A stretch of DNA of 64,000 bases. Origin: Mobilicoccus massiliensis (GTDB taxonomy: Bacteria; Actinomycetota; Actinomycetes; Actinomycetales; Dermatophilaceae). The notes beneath the pieces were generated by a model. The model saw nothing but the letters and a program-made list of their open reading frames with translations. It ran no database searches and was not told the origin of the DNA. The stretch covers positions 1 to 64,000 of the forward strand of contig NZ_LN651330.1 of assembly GCF_000826525.2 (NCBI RefSeq), in the 5' to 3' direction. Below are positions 26,728-35,797 of this stretch, one piece after another (position 1 is the first letter of the stretch; each line of letters begins with the position of its first letter). The translations under genes were made by a program, and so were the position numbers.

Positions 26728-27954
26728 CTACAGACGCGGCGGGTCCCCGAGGTCGAACGCGCCGGCAGCGCGGCGCTGCTCGCTCGAACGGGCCCGGTCG
26801 AGGTAGCTCTGCGACTTGGCGACCTCGGACTCGAGCACGCCGATGGTCTGCGCCATGTTGTCGAGCGCGCGCACCTTGAACTGGTCGATGGAATCCATCG
26901 TCGCGTAGATGTTCTGGAACGCCGCCTGCAGCTGCGGCAGCCCGATCGTCGAGCTCGCGGCCTGCTCCTGGATGGCGGCGGAGTTGTCGCGCAGCATGAC
27001 GCTCGTGCGCTCGATGAGGTTGCTCGTCGTCGTGTTGAGCGCGGTGATCTGCTCGAGCACGAGCTTCTGGTTGTTGAGCGCCTGCGCCACGATGACGGCC
27101 GTGCGCAGCGCCGAGATCGTCGTCGTCGTCGCGCGGTCGACACCCTTGATGAGCTCGATGTTGTTCTTGATGACGATGTCGATCGCGAGGTAGTTCTGGA
27201 TCGAGACCGCGAGCTGCGTGAGCAGATCCTGATGCTTCTGGCGCACGTAGAACAGCACGTCCTCGCGCATCGCCTTGGCCCGCTCGGGGTCGGTGGCGTC
27301 GAGTTCGGCGATCTGGGCCGTGAGCTGCGCGTCGAGCCGCTCGGCGATGTAGACGTACTGGTTGAGCCGCGCCATCGAGCTCCAGAGCTGCTGCTTCTCG
27401 AGGTTGAGCGCGGCGTTGTCGCGCTGCAGCTCGTCCTGGCCGCTCTTGAGGGAGTGGAGGATGCCGTCGAGGTGCTTCTGCGCCGACTCGTACTTGCGGA
27501 AGTAGTCGGTGATGCGGTCGCCGAACGGGATCATGCCGAGCACCTTCTTGGCGCCCTTGGCCTGGCTCGGGTCGAGATCCTCGACCGTGCGGCGCAGGTC
27601 GAGCAGCGTGGCGCCGACCTTCGACTCCTTGCTCACCGCCCCCGACTGCAGCGCCTTGACCGGCGACTTGAGCAGCCGGTTGCTCGTCTCGGCCGCCGCC
27701 CGGATGTCGGAGTCGCCCATCGTGCGCACATCGGCGGCGCGGCGGTCGAACTCCGGACTCTTGGTGACGGCGGAGGTGAGCCCGGTGAGGTACTCCTGGA
27801 CCTTGGACTCGAGCACCGGCACCGCCTCGGGCGCGACCTGCGGCGCCATCTTGGGCGCGCTCGTGGCGGGCACGGCCTGGGACGGCGCGGGGGCCTCGAG
27901 CGTGAGCGGCGGCGCCGCGGCCATCCCGGCCGGCGGCTGCAGGGGCTCGGTCAT
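26728..27954 (-). CDS. Toxic anion resistance (TelA) family protein
   Basis: A 408-aa helical protein. The region from about residue 110 (VLGMIPFGDRITDYFRKY, given as residues 125-145) through the Q/E-rich helical body with NNQKLVLEQI and TTTTISALRTA is characteristic of TelA/KlaA proteins linked to tellurite and cell-envelope stress resistance. The biochemical role of TelA is unknown. It is the first gene of the minus-strand PknG operon. The start at 27954 is set by GAAGGAG about 6 bases upstream. Confidence 0.9.
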   Translation of the reverse strand: MTEPLQPPAGMAAAPPLTLEAPAPSQAVPATSAPKMAPQVAPEAVPVLESKVQEYLTGLTSAVTKSPEFDRRAADVRTMGDSDIRAAAETSNRLLKSPVKALQSGAVSKESKVGATLLDLRRTVEDLDPSQAKGAKKVLGMIPFGDRITDYFRKYESAQKHLDGILHSLKSGQDELQRDNAALNLEKQQLWSSMARLNQYVYIAERLDAQLTAQIAELDATDPERAKAMREDVLFYVRQKHQDLLTQLAVSIQNYLAIDIVIKNNIELIKGVDRATTTTISALRTAVIVAQALNNQKLVLEQITALNTTTSNLIERTSVMLRDNSAAIQEQAASSTIGLPQLQAAFQNIYATMDSIDQFKVRALDNMAQTIGVLESEVAKSQSYLDRARSSEQRRAAGAFDLGDPPRL

Positions 27955-28099
27955 GGAATCTCCTTCACCTGGCTGGCGGGGTGGCGCGCATCCATTCCAC
28001 CCCAACGGTCGCGACCACGTCCAACGTTCCCACACCCGCTCGGGGTAGACCTGTGGACAACCCGGATCACGGATCGGGGAATCCCCCTAGCGTGGCGAC

Positions 28100-28390
28100 A
28101 TGCCGTCGCCCACGCCCCTCTCACGAGCCACTCCGCCCCAGGTCCCGGGTCTGTCCGCCCTGCCCGACCTCGCAGGTCTGGCCGCGCGCCTCGACGCGGT
28201 CGCCGACGATCTGGTGCTGCAGTCCCGTCTGGCTCGTGCCGGGTACACGCAGGTGGTGTGGGACGACGAGGCGCGAGGCGCCCTCGACCAGCGCCTCGAC
28301 GCGCTCGACCACGAGCTCACGGGCATCGTCGCCGGACTGCGCGAGCGCTCGGCCGCGCTCCGGCGTGACCTTCTCGGTGCGCAGCCGTGA
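28100..28390 (+). CDS. Small helical protein, possible partner of the downstream hydrolase
   Basis: A 96-aa, almost entirely helical protein with a VVWDDEARG segment at the centre. The size and single central Trp are reminiscent of WXG100-like small secreted proteins, but no real WxG motif is present. The stop overlaps the GTG of the next gene (GTGA), so the two are coupled. It is divergent from telA across a 145-bp gap. The function is unknown, and the ribosome site is weak. Confidence 0.6.
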   Translation: MPSPTPLSRATPPQVPGLSALPDLAGLAARLDAVADDLVLQSRLARAGYTQVVWDDEARGALDQRLDALDHELTGIVAGLRERSAALRRDLLGAQP

Positions 28391-29781
28391 GCCGCCCACC
28401 GGTGGGTCCGGGGTCGATCCCGCGGGCGTGGTCGCCCGAGATCCTCCCGCCGCGACCGCGCGCGCCCGTCCGGGTGGCCGGTGGAGCGCACGATCCGGCG
28501 AGCCGTTTCGTCACCGACGTCGAGGCGGTGCAGCGGGCGGCGGTGGCCTACCGCAATCGGGCCGAGGAGATGCGGCGGCACGTGTGGGACCTCCGCCGCA
28601 TCGACCTCGACGTGTGCCTCGCCGCGATCCCGTCCGCGTCGTTCGCCCGTCGAGCCACCGACGCGCGGATCATCCTCGGCCTCGCTCGCACGCTCGAGCG
28701 GCACGTGCAGGCCCGCACCGCGCTCGCCGAGCACACCCAGGTGGCCGTCGTGCTCTACCGCGACGTCGACGCCGCCAACGCTCGCGCGTTCGATCTCCTA
28801 CTGGACCGGGGGGTGCACGATCTGCGACAACCTCGCCAGAACCCGTGGGTGCTGGAGAGCGCGGGGCAGTGCACGACGACTCCAGGTACTCCCGGTACTC
28901 CAGGCAATGGTGAGGACGAGGAGTACCGGCTCCCGGCATGCCCGCAGTTCACGTGGCCCGACCTGCCGGTCGAGAACCTCTACGGCCGACAGGAGTTGGT
29001 CATCGACGACGTGTGGGCCCTGCCCACGCAGACGGCGGTGCCGGCCGGACTCGCGGGCGCGTTGCAGACCGTGCACGACAGCTACGCCGCCACCAGCCGC
29101 GACGGCGACGAGGAGGTCGACACGGTCGACGTCCGCAAGCGCAGCTACGTCGACGCCTCCGGACGAGAGCGGGAGAGCTACGTCGTCGACCTCGCCGGCA
29201 CCTCCGCCTGGGATCTGCTCGACCTGCGCCGGGGGGAGGAGTATCGGTCGATGCGGCCCAACGTCGAGGGCGCCCTCGGGCGTGCCTCCGCCGAGGCCCG
29301 GCTCATCCCCGAGGTGCTCGAACGCGCCGGAATCCCTCCCGGCGCCGAGGTGCTGCTCGTCGGCCACAGCCAGGGCGGGATGACGGCCATGTCGGCCGCG
29401 GCGCTGCCCGCCATGCGGGCGTATCGGCTCAAGGTGCTCACCGCGGGCTCGCCGGTCGGGCGGATGCCCGTGGTCCCCGGCGTCACCTACCTGCATCTGG
29501 CCAACCCGGGCGACGTCGTGCCCCGGGCCGAAGGGGTGCGCAACCGCCCCTCACGCAATCAGGTGACGGTGACCACCGGCAAGCCGCCGCACACCTTCGA
29601 CGAGGACCACGACATCGGCACCTACGTCGACGAGGCCGCTCGTATCGACGCCGAACGTGCCGCCGGAGTGCCGCCGTCACTGGAGTCGACGCTCAAGGAG
29701 TTCGAGGAGGCCGGGCACCTGCGGCGCGAGGGCGAGAGCGATGTCACGACGACGATCCGGGCACGGATCCGGCGGCGTTGA
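28387..29781 (+). CDS. Alpha/beta hydrolase with N-terminal helical domain
   Basis: A 464-aa protein. Residues 40-160 form a helical bundle (VTDVEAVQRAAVAYRNRAEE and following) like the N-terminal part of WXG/LXG-type exported proteins. A TPGTPGTPG linker and the hydrolase domain follow. GHSQGG is the nucleophile elbow, DVVPRAE probably holds the acid, and the His in DEDHDIGTY is the probable third residue. The layout resembles lipase- or PE-PPE-type esterases. No classical signal peptide is present. Whether it leaves the cell by a type VII-like route is unproven. Confidence 0.75.
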   Translation: MSRPPVGPGSIPRAWSPEILPPRPRAPVRVAGGAHDPASRFVTDVEAVQRAAVAYRNRAEEMRRHVWDLRRIDLDVCLAAIPSASFARRATDARIILGLARTLERHVQARTALAEHTQVAVVLYRDVDAANARAFDLLLDRGVHDLRQPRQNPWVLESAGQCTTTPGTPGTPGNGEDEEYRLPACPQFTWPDLPVENLYGRQELVIDDVWALPTQTAVPAGLAGALQTVHDSYAATSRDGDEEVDTVDVRKRSYVDASGRERESYVVDLAGTSAWDLLDLRRGEEYRSMRPNVEGALGRASAEARLIPEVLERAGIPPGAEVLLVGHSQGGMTAMSAAALPAMRAYRLKVLTAGSPVGRMPVVPGVTYLHLANPGDVVPRAEGVRNRPSRNQVTVTTGKPPHTFDEDHDIGTYVDEAARIDAERAAGVPPSLESTLKEFEEAGHLRREGESDVTTTIRARIRRR

Positions 29782-30021
29782 GGGCGAATCTCAGCCGATA
29801 CGACGATCTCGCACAGCGGACACACAGGGCGACGAGACAGGTTGCGCACGTGGGACGAACGAGCGGGAATCCGTACCCCTTACGAGAACTTGACCAAAAC
29901 CCTTGCGTGCCAAGGTTCTTAATTCTCCCAAGCTCGCAATTCTGTCCTCATGCCCGGCGTGCGGGTGCCGATAGTGCCCCGACACGGTCGACGAGACACG
30001 GCCGAACGAGGAGGGATGACG

Positions 30022-30429
30022 ATGTCACTGCATGACGCATTCGACCTGTCGCCGCTCATCCAGGCCGCCCACCACGACCTGGGGGCACCGGTGACGGGCG
30101 AGACCCGCTGGGTCTGTGTCGGGGAGCGCGAACTCTCGGCGCTCACGACGAGCGACCGCGATCTCATCCGCGTGGTCACCGGAGAACGGCTGCCGGAGAG
30201 CGGCGACGGTGACCTCGCGGTCAGCTTCTTCGTGCTGCAGATCGCCGCCGACCGGCTCGTCGGCGCTCTGCGCGACGGCGACGACGTGCCGATCACCTAC
30301 GTCGAGGACGTCTACACCGCCTACGAGGAGAACCCCAGCGGCACTCCGCTCTGCGGCGAGCTGCTCGACCTCTCCCTCGCCTACCTCGCAGGCCGCGAGC
30401 TCGCGCTCCTGGGTCCCGACCTCTCCTGA
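30022..30429 (+). CDS. Hypothetical acidic protein
   Basis: A 135-aa acidic soluble protein with a mixed alpha/beta composition and no motif I recognise. The ATG at 30022 lies 7 bases after GGAGG. Another in-frame ATG at 30016 abuts the site and is less likely. The preceding 240-bp gap (29782-30021) contains a comparatively AT-rich patch with TTGACC at 29890 and TTAATT at 29919, a possible but poorly spaced promoter. Confidence 0.6.
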   Translation: MSLHDAFDLSPLIQAAHHDLGAPVTGETRWVCVGERELSALTTSDRDLIRVVTGERLPESGDGDLAVSFFVLQIAADRLVGALRDGDDVPITYVEDVYTAYEENPSGTPLCGELLDLSLAYLAGRELALLGPDLS

Positions 30430-30440
30430 CCCGCCCCTCG

Positions 30441-30729
30441 TCGCTCAGACAGGCGGTTCGCACCACTCTCCCCGCTCGAACAGGCGGTTTCGTCCGGCTT
30501 CGCGGGGTGAAAGAGCCTGTTCGAGCGGAGTCTGCCTCTGGTCGCTCCCCTCGATCCGGCCGTGTGCTCGCTGCCCTCGATCCGGCCGTGTGCCGGACGC
30601 TCAGCCCTCCCATGCGCACCACCCACCCCCTCCCGCTCGAACAGGCCTTTTGGTCGCACGGAATCGGACGAAAACGCCTCTCCGAGCGTTTTCGGGATTG
30701 CCCGGAGGACGAAAGTGCCTGTTCGAGTG
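30441..30729. repeat. Cluster of palindromic repeats between convergent genes
   Basis: Two full copies, 30473-30527 (perfect ends CGCTCGAACAGGC and GCCTGTTCGAGCG) and 30634-30688 (less perfect), are flanked by half-units at 30441-30464 (TCGCTCAGACAGGCGG) and 30708-30729 (GTGCCTGTTCGAGTG). They match the units at 14972-15131. They occupy most of the 306-bp gap 30430-30735, where I see no gene. A short direct repeat (ctcgatccggccgtgtg) at about 30549-30596 also lies here. Confidence 0.78.
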
Positions 30730-30735
30730 TTCTCG

Positions 30736-33219
30736 TCACGCCTCGTGGTCGGGCGGCGGAGGCGCGCTCCGGCGGTGCGTGGCCGGTGAGGGTCCACTGT
30801 CGCGTTCCGCTGCGAGGCGTTCGGCGGGGGAGAGCAGCCGGGCGCGATCGAGTTCGAGGCGCATCGCGGCCTCGGCGGCGGCGCGGCGGGCCTCGAAATC
30901 CTGGATGAGGGCGGCCCGCCGGACCTCCGCGTGACTCGCGCGCCGGCGCCACGGGTTGTCCTCCTCCGACGACGGGGTCGGTGGTCCCGTCCGACGCCCG
31001 AGATCGTCGGGGTCGACGGGCGTGGGCACGTCGTCCGGGCTCGCGTTCTGTCCGTCGACGGCCGGGCTGAGGGGCGTGGTGGGGGCCGTGGTCGATGAGG
31101 GGGTCGTCTCCGTCGAGGTGGCCGCCGCCGACCCGCGCCGTCTCCGGCGTGAGGCGCGCGTCACCTCGATCGGCGTCGCGGGGAGCGGACTGCGGTGGCG
31201 TCCCCGGCCACTCGCGTCCTCGGGGTCCTCCTGACGGTGGTCGAGAGTTCGAGCGGCGAGGACGACGGTGCCGACGGCAGCCGCGGCCGCGTCGGTGATC
31301 CTGTGCCAGGGACGGCGTCGGCGTTCTCGCGACCGCGCTCGACGGGTGGGCAGTTCGCTCGGATCGTCCTGCCTGGGAGCGCTCGGATCGTCCTGCCTGA
31401 CAGTGCTCAGGTCGTCCTCCGTGGCAATGCCCGAGTCCTCCTGCCTCGCAGCGCTCAGATCGTCCTGCCCGGCAGCGCCCGGATCGTCGTCCCTGATGGA
31501 CGCGTCCGGATCGTCCCAGGCGAATGGCGCGATGGGAGGGGTTGACGCGACCTCGGGGTGCCGAGGCGATTCACCGTCGAGGTCGACGGTGGCGTCCGGG
31601 CGATTCGACGACCTGGGGTGGGAGGGGTTCGCATCGACGTCGCCCGCGGCGCTCTCGATGCGTCCGGTGTTCTCAGCGCTTTGGTCGGTCTCGTCGAGGG
31701 CGTAGGCCGCGGCCACGGCGGATCGCCCTCGGGGCACGGGGGCCGTCGGAAGCGGCGCGGCAGGCCGTCGTTCATCGGCGACAGCGACGGCCTCGCGACC
31801 AGCCGGAACGGCATCGATCGCGGCACGGTGTGTCGTCGCGAGCGCAGCAGGCGAGGCGGAAGCCGACGTGAGTTCCACGTGTGGCCGCCGCCGCGCGAGG
31901 CTCCTGCTCGCCCACACCGGCAGCGCCCGGCGTACGGGGGCGGGGAGGACGTCCAGGCCGGTGAGCAGGGCCTTCGTCGTCGCCGTCGACGACCACGAGA
32001 CGGGGGCCGGCGCGGCGGACTCCCACTGTGTCCTCGCGAGGACGGTGCGACCGGCGAACCGCTGGACGAGTTCGTCCTCGGACAGCGACGAGGCCAACAG
32101 CGCGCACGTCCGACGTCCCTGCCCCAGCGGCGCCTCGGTCGTCGTGCCCGTGGGCTTCGGCGCGGCGACTGCGCGTTTGTCGAAGTCTCCCGGCTCGACC
32201 GACCACGTCGTCGCGTCGCACCCCGTCTCACCCCAGCGGATCTCGACCCCCACCTCCGCGAGCAGGCCAGGCAGGTCCGCGGCCTTCAGCGGCGGTTGCG
32301 CCGTCATCGTCACCGATGTCGGCCGCACCGAGACGGGCAGCGTCCCGAGCGGGCTCAGGGTCGAACCACCGGGGGCCGTGGCGACACGCACCGCGGTGGT
32401 GTCCATCCGGATCTCCGGCACGACGACCTGCACGGTCGTGCTCGGGGTGGCCGGGAGTTCGGTGCCGTTCACCCCGAGCGCCTGCGTCGCCGAGACGCCG
32501 ATCGCGGTCAGCGCCAGGCCTCCGATCGCCAGCGGCAGGAGTCGCGTCATCACCGGGCTCCGTTCGGGGTGGGGGCCGTCGTCGTCGCGGGCCGTGCCGA
32601 CCCACCGGCGCCGGTCGGTGAAAGCGAGTGACGGCGAGGTGAGCGACACGGTGAGCGGACGGGCTCCGACCGACGCGCCCTGGAGCGACTCCGGGCCGTT
32701 GCCCCAGCCGTTGCGAGCACCGGGAGCCTTGCCGTCGCGCGTGATCCGGGTCGCCGCGCTCCAGCGCACGGCGTAGGTATGGCCGTCCGCGGCGGCGGGC
32801 ACGGTGTGCGCGCCGGAACGTCCCGCAACGGGTTCGAGGTCGGGGCCGCCGTCGAGCGGCACGACCTCGACGCGAGGCCCGACGGCCGTCAACTCCGCGG
32901 CGAGAGCGCGATCGCCCGCGGCGGGCGGGACGTCGACGGTGAGGGTGGAACGAGGCACGCCTCCGGTGTGGACGATCACGGGAACCTCGACGGTCACGGT
33001 GTCTCCCACTCGCGCCCGGATCCCCGCTTGCGTGTCCACCGTGCGCGGCGACCCGCCGGGGGAGGTGAGCAGGGTCTTGACCGGTCCGGCCTCGAGCGAA
33101 GCACCCTCGGGCGCGGGGACCGCGGCGCTCTGCCAGGCGGCGTACCCGGAGGTCGACATGGTGATCAGTGCGGCGCCCGCCGCCGCGGCGAGGGCGGCGC
33201 GCAGGTAGGTGGACGCCAC
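30736..33219 (-). CDS. Large exported/membrane protein with alternate-type signal peptide
   Basis: An 827-aa ORF of unknown function. The N-terminus (residues 1-45) has a hydrophobic helix ending SGYAAWQS, like the alternate (SipW-type) signal peptides of actinobacteria. A beta-rich extracellular-type domain follows to about 215. At residue 224 a second start-like methionine opens another hydrophobic segment (TRLLPLAIGG...), preceded by GGAG with 7-base spacing, so translation might also begin there at 32550. Later parts are low-complexity, with 8-residue acidic repeats and basic patches. The GTG at 33219 has GGAGG 5 bases upstream. The large shadow-free frame supports one ORF, but a fusion of two genes is possible. 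Confidence 0.6.
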   Translation of the reverse strand: MASTYLRAALAAAAGAALITMSTSGYAAWQSAAVPAPEGASLEAGPVKTLLTSPGGSPRTVDTQAGIRARVGDTVTVEVPVIVHTGGVPRSTLTVDVPPAAGDRALAAELTAVGPRVEVVPLDGGPDLEPVAGRSGAHTVPAAADGHTYAVRWSAATRITRDGKAPGARNGWGNGPESLQGASVGARPLTVSLTSPSLAFTDRRRWVGTARDDDGPHPERSPVMTRLLPLAIGGLALTAIGVSATQALGVNGTELPATPSTTVQVVVPEIRMDTTAVRVATAPGGSTLSPLGTLPVSVRPTSVTMTAQPPLKAADLPGLLAEVGVEIRWGETGCDATTWSVEPGDFDKRAVAAPKPTGTTTEAPLGQGRRTCALLASSLSEDELVQRFAGRTVLARTQWESAAPAPVSWSSTATTKALLTGLDVLPAPVRRALPVWASRSLARRRPHVELTSASASPAALATTHRAAIDAVPAGREAVAVADERRPAAPLPTAPVPRGRSAVAAAYALDETDQSAENTGRIESAAGDVDANPSHPRSSNRPDATVDLDGESPRHPEVASTPPIAPFAWDDPDASIRDDDPGAAGQDDLSAARQEDSGIATEDDLSTVRQDDPSAPRQDDPSELPTRRARSRERRRRPWHRITDAAAAAVGTVVLAARTLDHRQEDPEDASGRGRHRSPLPATPIEVTRASRRRRRGSAAATSTETTPSSTTAPTTPLSPAVDGQNASPDDVPTPVDPDDLGRRTGPPTPSSEEDNPWRRRASHAEVRRAALIQDFEARRAAAEAAMRLELDRARLLSPAERLAAERDSGPSPATHRRSAPPPPDHEA
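31357..31500 (-). repeat. Six tandem 24-bp repeats in the large ORF
   Basis: Six copies in exact 24-bp register begin at 31357, 31381, 31405, 31429, 31453 and 31477. The plus-strand unit resembles GCTCGGATCGTCCTGCCTG plus 5 variable bases. Each encodes an 8-residue acidic unit such as RQDDPSAP on the minus strand. Confidence 0.85.
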
Positions 33220-33407
33220 GCGCACCTCCTCGGATCCGGACACACCTCGTCGTCGACCCGATCGGCACCGGCGCGACGCACATGAGAGATTCGAGACGAA
33301 TTCATCGGGGCGACAAGCGAATTGCCGGTACGTGCGGTTCCTGCCGCTGTCACCGTCGGGCCGGGATGCGCCTCGGTGACGGACGTCATAGACGGGGTGA
33401 GGAGGCG

Positions 33408-33426
33408 TTAGGTTAGCCTGACCTCG
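33408..33426. promoter_or_regulatory. DtxR/IdeR-type iron box upstream of feoA
   Basis: TTAGGTTAGCCTGACCTCG matches 15 of 19 positions of the DtxR/IdeR consensus TTAGGTTAGGCTAACCTAA. It lies about 80 bp before feoA, in the 284-bp divergent gap, and may overlap the promoter. Iron-loaded DtxR/IdeR would repress feoAB here. Confidence 0.75.
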
Positions 33427-33503
33427 TTCATCCGGATCGCCTATCGCGACGATCGACCACGCCTGTCAACACCGGCCCACCGGCCGGGTCGAGAGTAGTC
33501 GCC

Positions 33504-33860
33504 ATGTCAGAGTTCGCCACCTTGATCGCGCGGCGCGAGATCCCCACCGGGACAGCCGCGCCCGCGCTCGCCGAGCACACACCCCGCACACGCGGTCTGC
33601 TGCGTCGCCGCCGCCCCGCCGCCGGAACCCTGGCCGCCCTGCCCGTCGGTGCCCGCGCGATCGTGGCCGGCGTCGGCGGAGACCTGGACCCCGCGGCCGC
33701 TCGCCGGCTCGTCGACCTCGGCTTCGCCCCGGGTGCCCTCGTGGAGGTCCTGCGCCGGGCCCCGCTGTCGGATCCGACGATCTTCCGCGTCGCCGACACC
33801 GAGATCGCGCTGCGCCGCCGACACGCGGCAGCGATCCGCATCGACGCCCCGCTCGCCTGA
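33504..33860 (+). CDS. feoA: Ferrous iron transport protein A
   Basis: A 118-aa SH3-like protein. The core (about residues 40-118) has LPVGARAIVAGVGG, ARRLVDLGFAPGALVEVLRRAPLSDPTIFRV and TEIALRR, given by segment, the usual FeoA pattern. The N-terminal 38 residues, with an Arg cluster, are longer than in most FeoA proteins, so a later start is possible. It is coupled to feoB through TGATG and lies behind an iron box. Confidence 0.88.
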   Translation: MSEFATLIARREIPTGTAAPALAEHTPRTRGLLRRRRPAAGTLAALPVGARAIVAGVGGDLDPAAARRLVDLGFAPGALVEVLRRAPLSDPTIFRVADTEIALRRRHAAAIRIDAPLA

Positions 33861-35797
33861 TGGCGGCCGATCACTGCGGCGGAGGCGGTGCGACGGCGGT
33901 CGCGGGCGATCTGCGCATCGCGCTCGTCGGCAGCCCCAACGCCGGCAAGACGACGCTGTTCAACGCGCTGACGGGCCTGCGTGCCAAGACCGGCAACTAC
34001 CCCGGCGTGACCGTCGCGCGCTTCGAAGGCCTGTGCCGCTGCGGCGAGGACGACGTCGTCGTCGAGGACCTTCCCGGAACGTACTCCCTCGACCCCATCA
34101 GCCCCGACGAGTACGTCGTCACCGACGTCCTCGATCCCGAGAACCCCACCGCGACGCCGGATGCCCTGCTCGTCCTCCTCGACGCGACCTCGCTGCGGCG
34201 ATCGCTCGGGTTGCTCGCGCAGGTGTTGCAGGTCGGGCTGCCCACCGCGGTGGTGCTCTCGTTCACCGACGAGCTGCAGCGCCGCGGCGGCGCGCTCGAC
34301 GTCGAAGCGCTGCGTCGCGCTCTCGGGGTCGACGTGCACGTCGTCGTCGCCGGGGGTCGCGGGATGGCCGAGCTGCGGGAGTCGTTGCCTGCGGCCCGGT
34401 CCTGGCGCGTGCCCCCGCTGGCGCCCCCGACGGACTCCGCCGAGACCGTCGCGTGGATCGAGTCGATCCTGCGCACCGCGCAGTACCGAACCCCCCAGGT
34501 CGACGAGCGCACCCGTCGCATCGACGCGGTGCTGCTTCACCCCGTGGCCGGCACGCTCGTGTTCTTCGCGGTGATGTTCACGTTCTTCCAGACGATCTTC
34601 ACGCTCGCCGCGCCGGTGCAGGACAAGGTCGAGGAGGGATTCGCCGCGCTCGGCTCGCTCGTCGCCGCGCACGTCGCCAACCCGTGGCTCGCGTCGTTCC
34701 TCGGCGACGCGCTCATCGGTGGCCTCGGCGGCGTCGTCGTCTTCCTGCCCCAGATCGCGCTGTTGTTCCTGCTCGTCTCGCTCATGGAGTCGGTCGGGTA
34801 CATGTCGCGGGCGGCGTTCCTCATGGACCGGGTGATGTCGAAGGCCGGGCTCGAGGGGCGCGCGTTCGTGGCGCTGCTCTCGAGCGTCGCCTGCGCGATC
34901 CCCGGCATCATGGCCACCCGCACCCTGCCCTCGGCCCGTGACCGCCTCGCGACGATGATGGCCGCCCCGCTCATGACGTGCTCGGCCCGGCTGCCGGTGT
35001 ACGTGCTGCTCATCGGCCTGCTCGTGCCTCGCGAGGCACGGTTCGGACCCTTCGGCGCGCAGGGCACGATCATGTTCGTCATGTATCTCGTCGGAGCCGT
35101 CTCGGCGATGACGATGGCCTGGGTGTTCAAACGCATCGGTGATCGGCGTGGCCCGATCCTGCCGTTCTACATGGAGATGCCGAGCTACCGCTGGCCGAGC
35201 TGGCGATCGGTCGGGCTCGCGGTGTGGGACGCGTGCAAGGCGTTCCTGCGCAAGGTCACGACGATCATCCTCGCGACGACGATCCTGCTCTGGCTGCTGC
35301 TCAACCTGCCGATCCGCAGCGACGCCGACCTGGCCGCCGCGGGTGTCGACGTGGGCGACGACATCGCCGTGAGCTCCTACGTCGTCGATCACTCCTACGC
35401 CGCCGACATCGGTCGGGTGGTCGGGCCGGTCTTCGAGCCGCTCGGCTTCGACTGGCGCATCAACGTCGGTGTGCTCGCGTCGCTCTCGGCGCGCGAGGTC
35501 TTCGTCGCGACCCTCGGTCAGGTGGCGGCCGCGACCGATCCGGAGGAGCCCACCGCGGCGCTCTCGCACATGACCGTGCTCGACGGGGAGCACGCGGGCG
35601 AGCCGCTGTTCACGCCCCCCACCGTCGCCGCGCTGCTCGTCTTCTTCCTCTACGCCCTGCAGTGCATGTCGACCATCGGCGTGCTGAGACGCGAGACCGG
35701 CACGTGGAAGTGGCCCGCGATCGCGTTCTCGTACATGTTCGTCCTCGCCTGGACGATGGCGTTCCTCACCCGCCAGGTCGTCGAGGCGTTGATGTGA
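33860..35797 (+). CDS. feoB: Ferrous iron transporter B
   Basis: A 645-aa GTPase-permease for Fe(II) uptake. The cytoplasmic G domain has G1 GSPNAGKT (24-31), a GNYPGVTV switch and G3 DLPGTYSL. The membrane domain contains the two Gate regions, including the conserved CSARLPVY core and LSAREVFVATLGQ. It is somewhat shorter than the roughly 770 residues of E. coli FeoB. The ATG overlaps the feoA stop, and the last bases overlap the GTG of the Nfu gene (GTGA), giving a three-gene operon. Confidence 0.95.
   Translation: MAADHCGGGGATAVAGDLRIALVGSPNAGKTTLFNALTGLRAKTGNYPGVTVARFEGLCRCGEDDVVVEDLPGTYSLDPISPDEYVVTDVLDPENPTATPDALLVLLDATSLRRSLGLLAQVLQVGLPTAVVLSFTDELQRRGGALDVEALRRALGVDVHVVVAGGRGMAELRESLPAARSWRVPPLAPPTDSAETVAWIESILRTAQYRTPQVDERTRRIDAVLLHPVAGTLVFFAVMFTFFQTIFTLAAPVQDKVEEGFAALGSLVAAHVANPWLASFLGDALIGGLGGVVVFLPQIALLFLLVSLMESVGYMSRAAFLMDRVMSKAGLEGRAFVALLSSVACAIPGIMATRTLPSARDRLATMMAAPLMTCSARLPVYVLLIGLLVPREARFGPFGAQGTIMFVMYLVGAVSAMTMAWVFKRIGDRRGPILPFYMEMPSYRWPSWRSVGLAVWDACKAFLRKVTTIILATTILLWLLLNLPIRSDADLAAAGVDVGDDIAVSSYVVDHSYAADIGRVVGPVFEPLGFDWRINVGVLASLSAREVFVATLGQVAAATDPEEPTAALSHMTVLDGEHAGEPLFTPPTVAALLVFFLYALQCMSTIGVLRRETGTWKWPAIAFSYMFVLAWTMAFLTRQVVEALM

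Noticed and set aside
30441..30729. CRISPR array
   Set aside because: Units are palindromes of unequal spacing without regular spacers, and no cas gene is nearby.
33428..35593. 721-codon ORF antisense to feoB
   Set aside because: Shadow frame, very rich in Arg/Glu/His, with no domain. feoA and feoB on the other strand are unambiguous.
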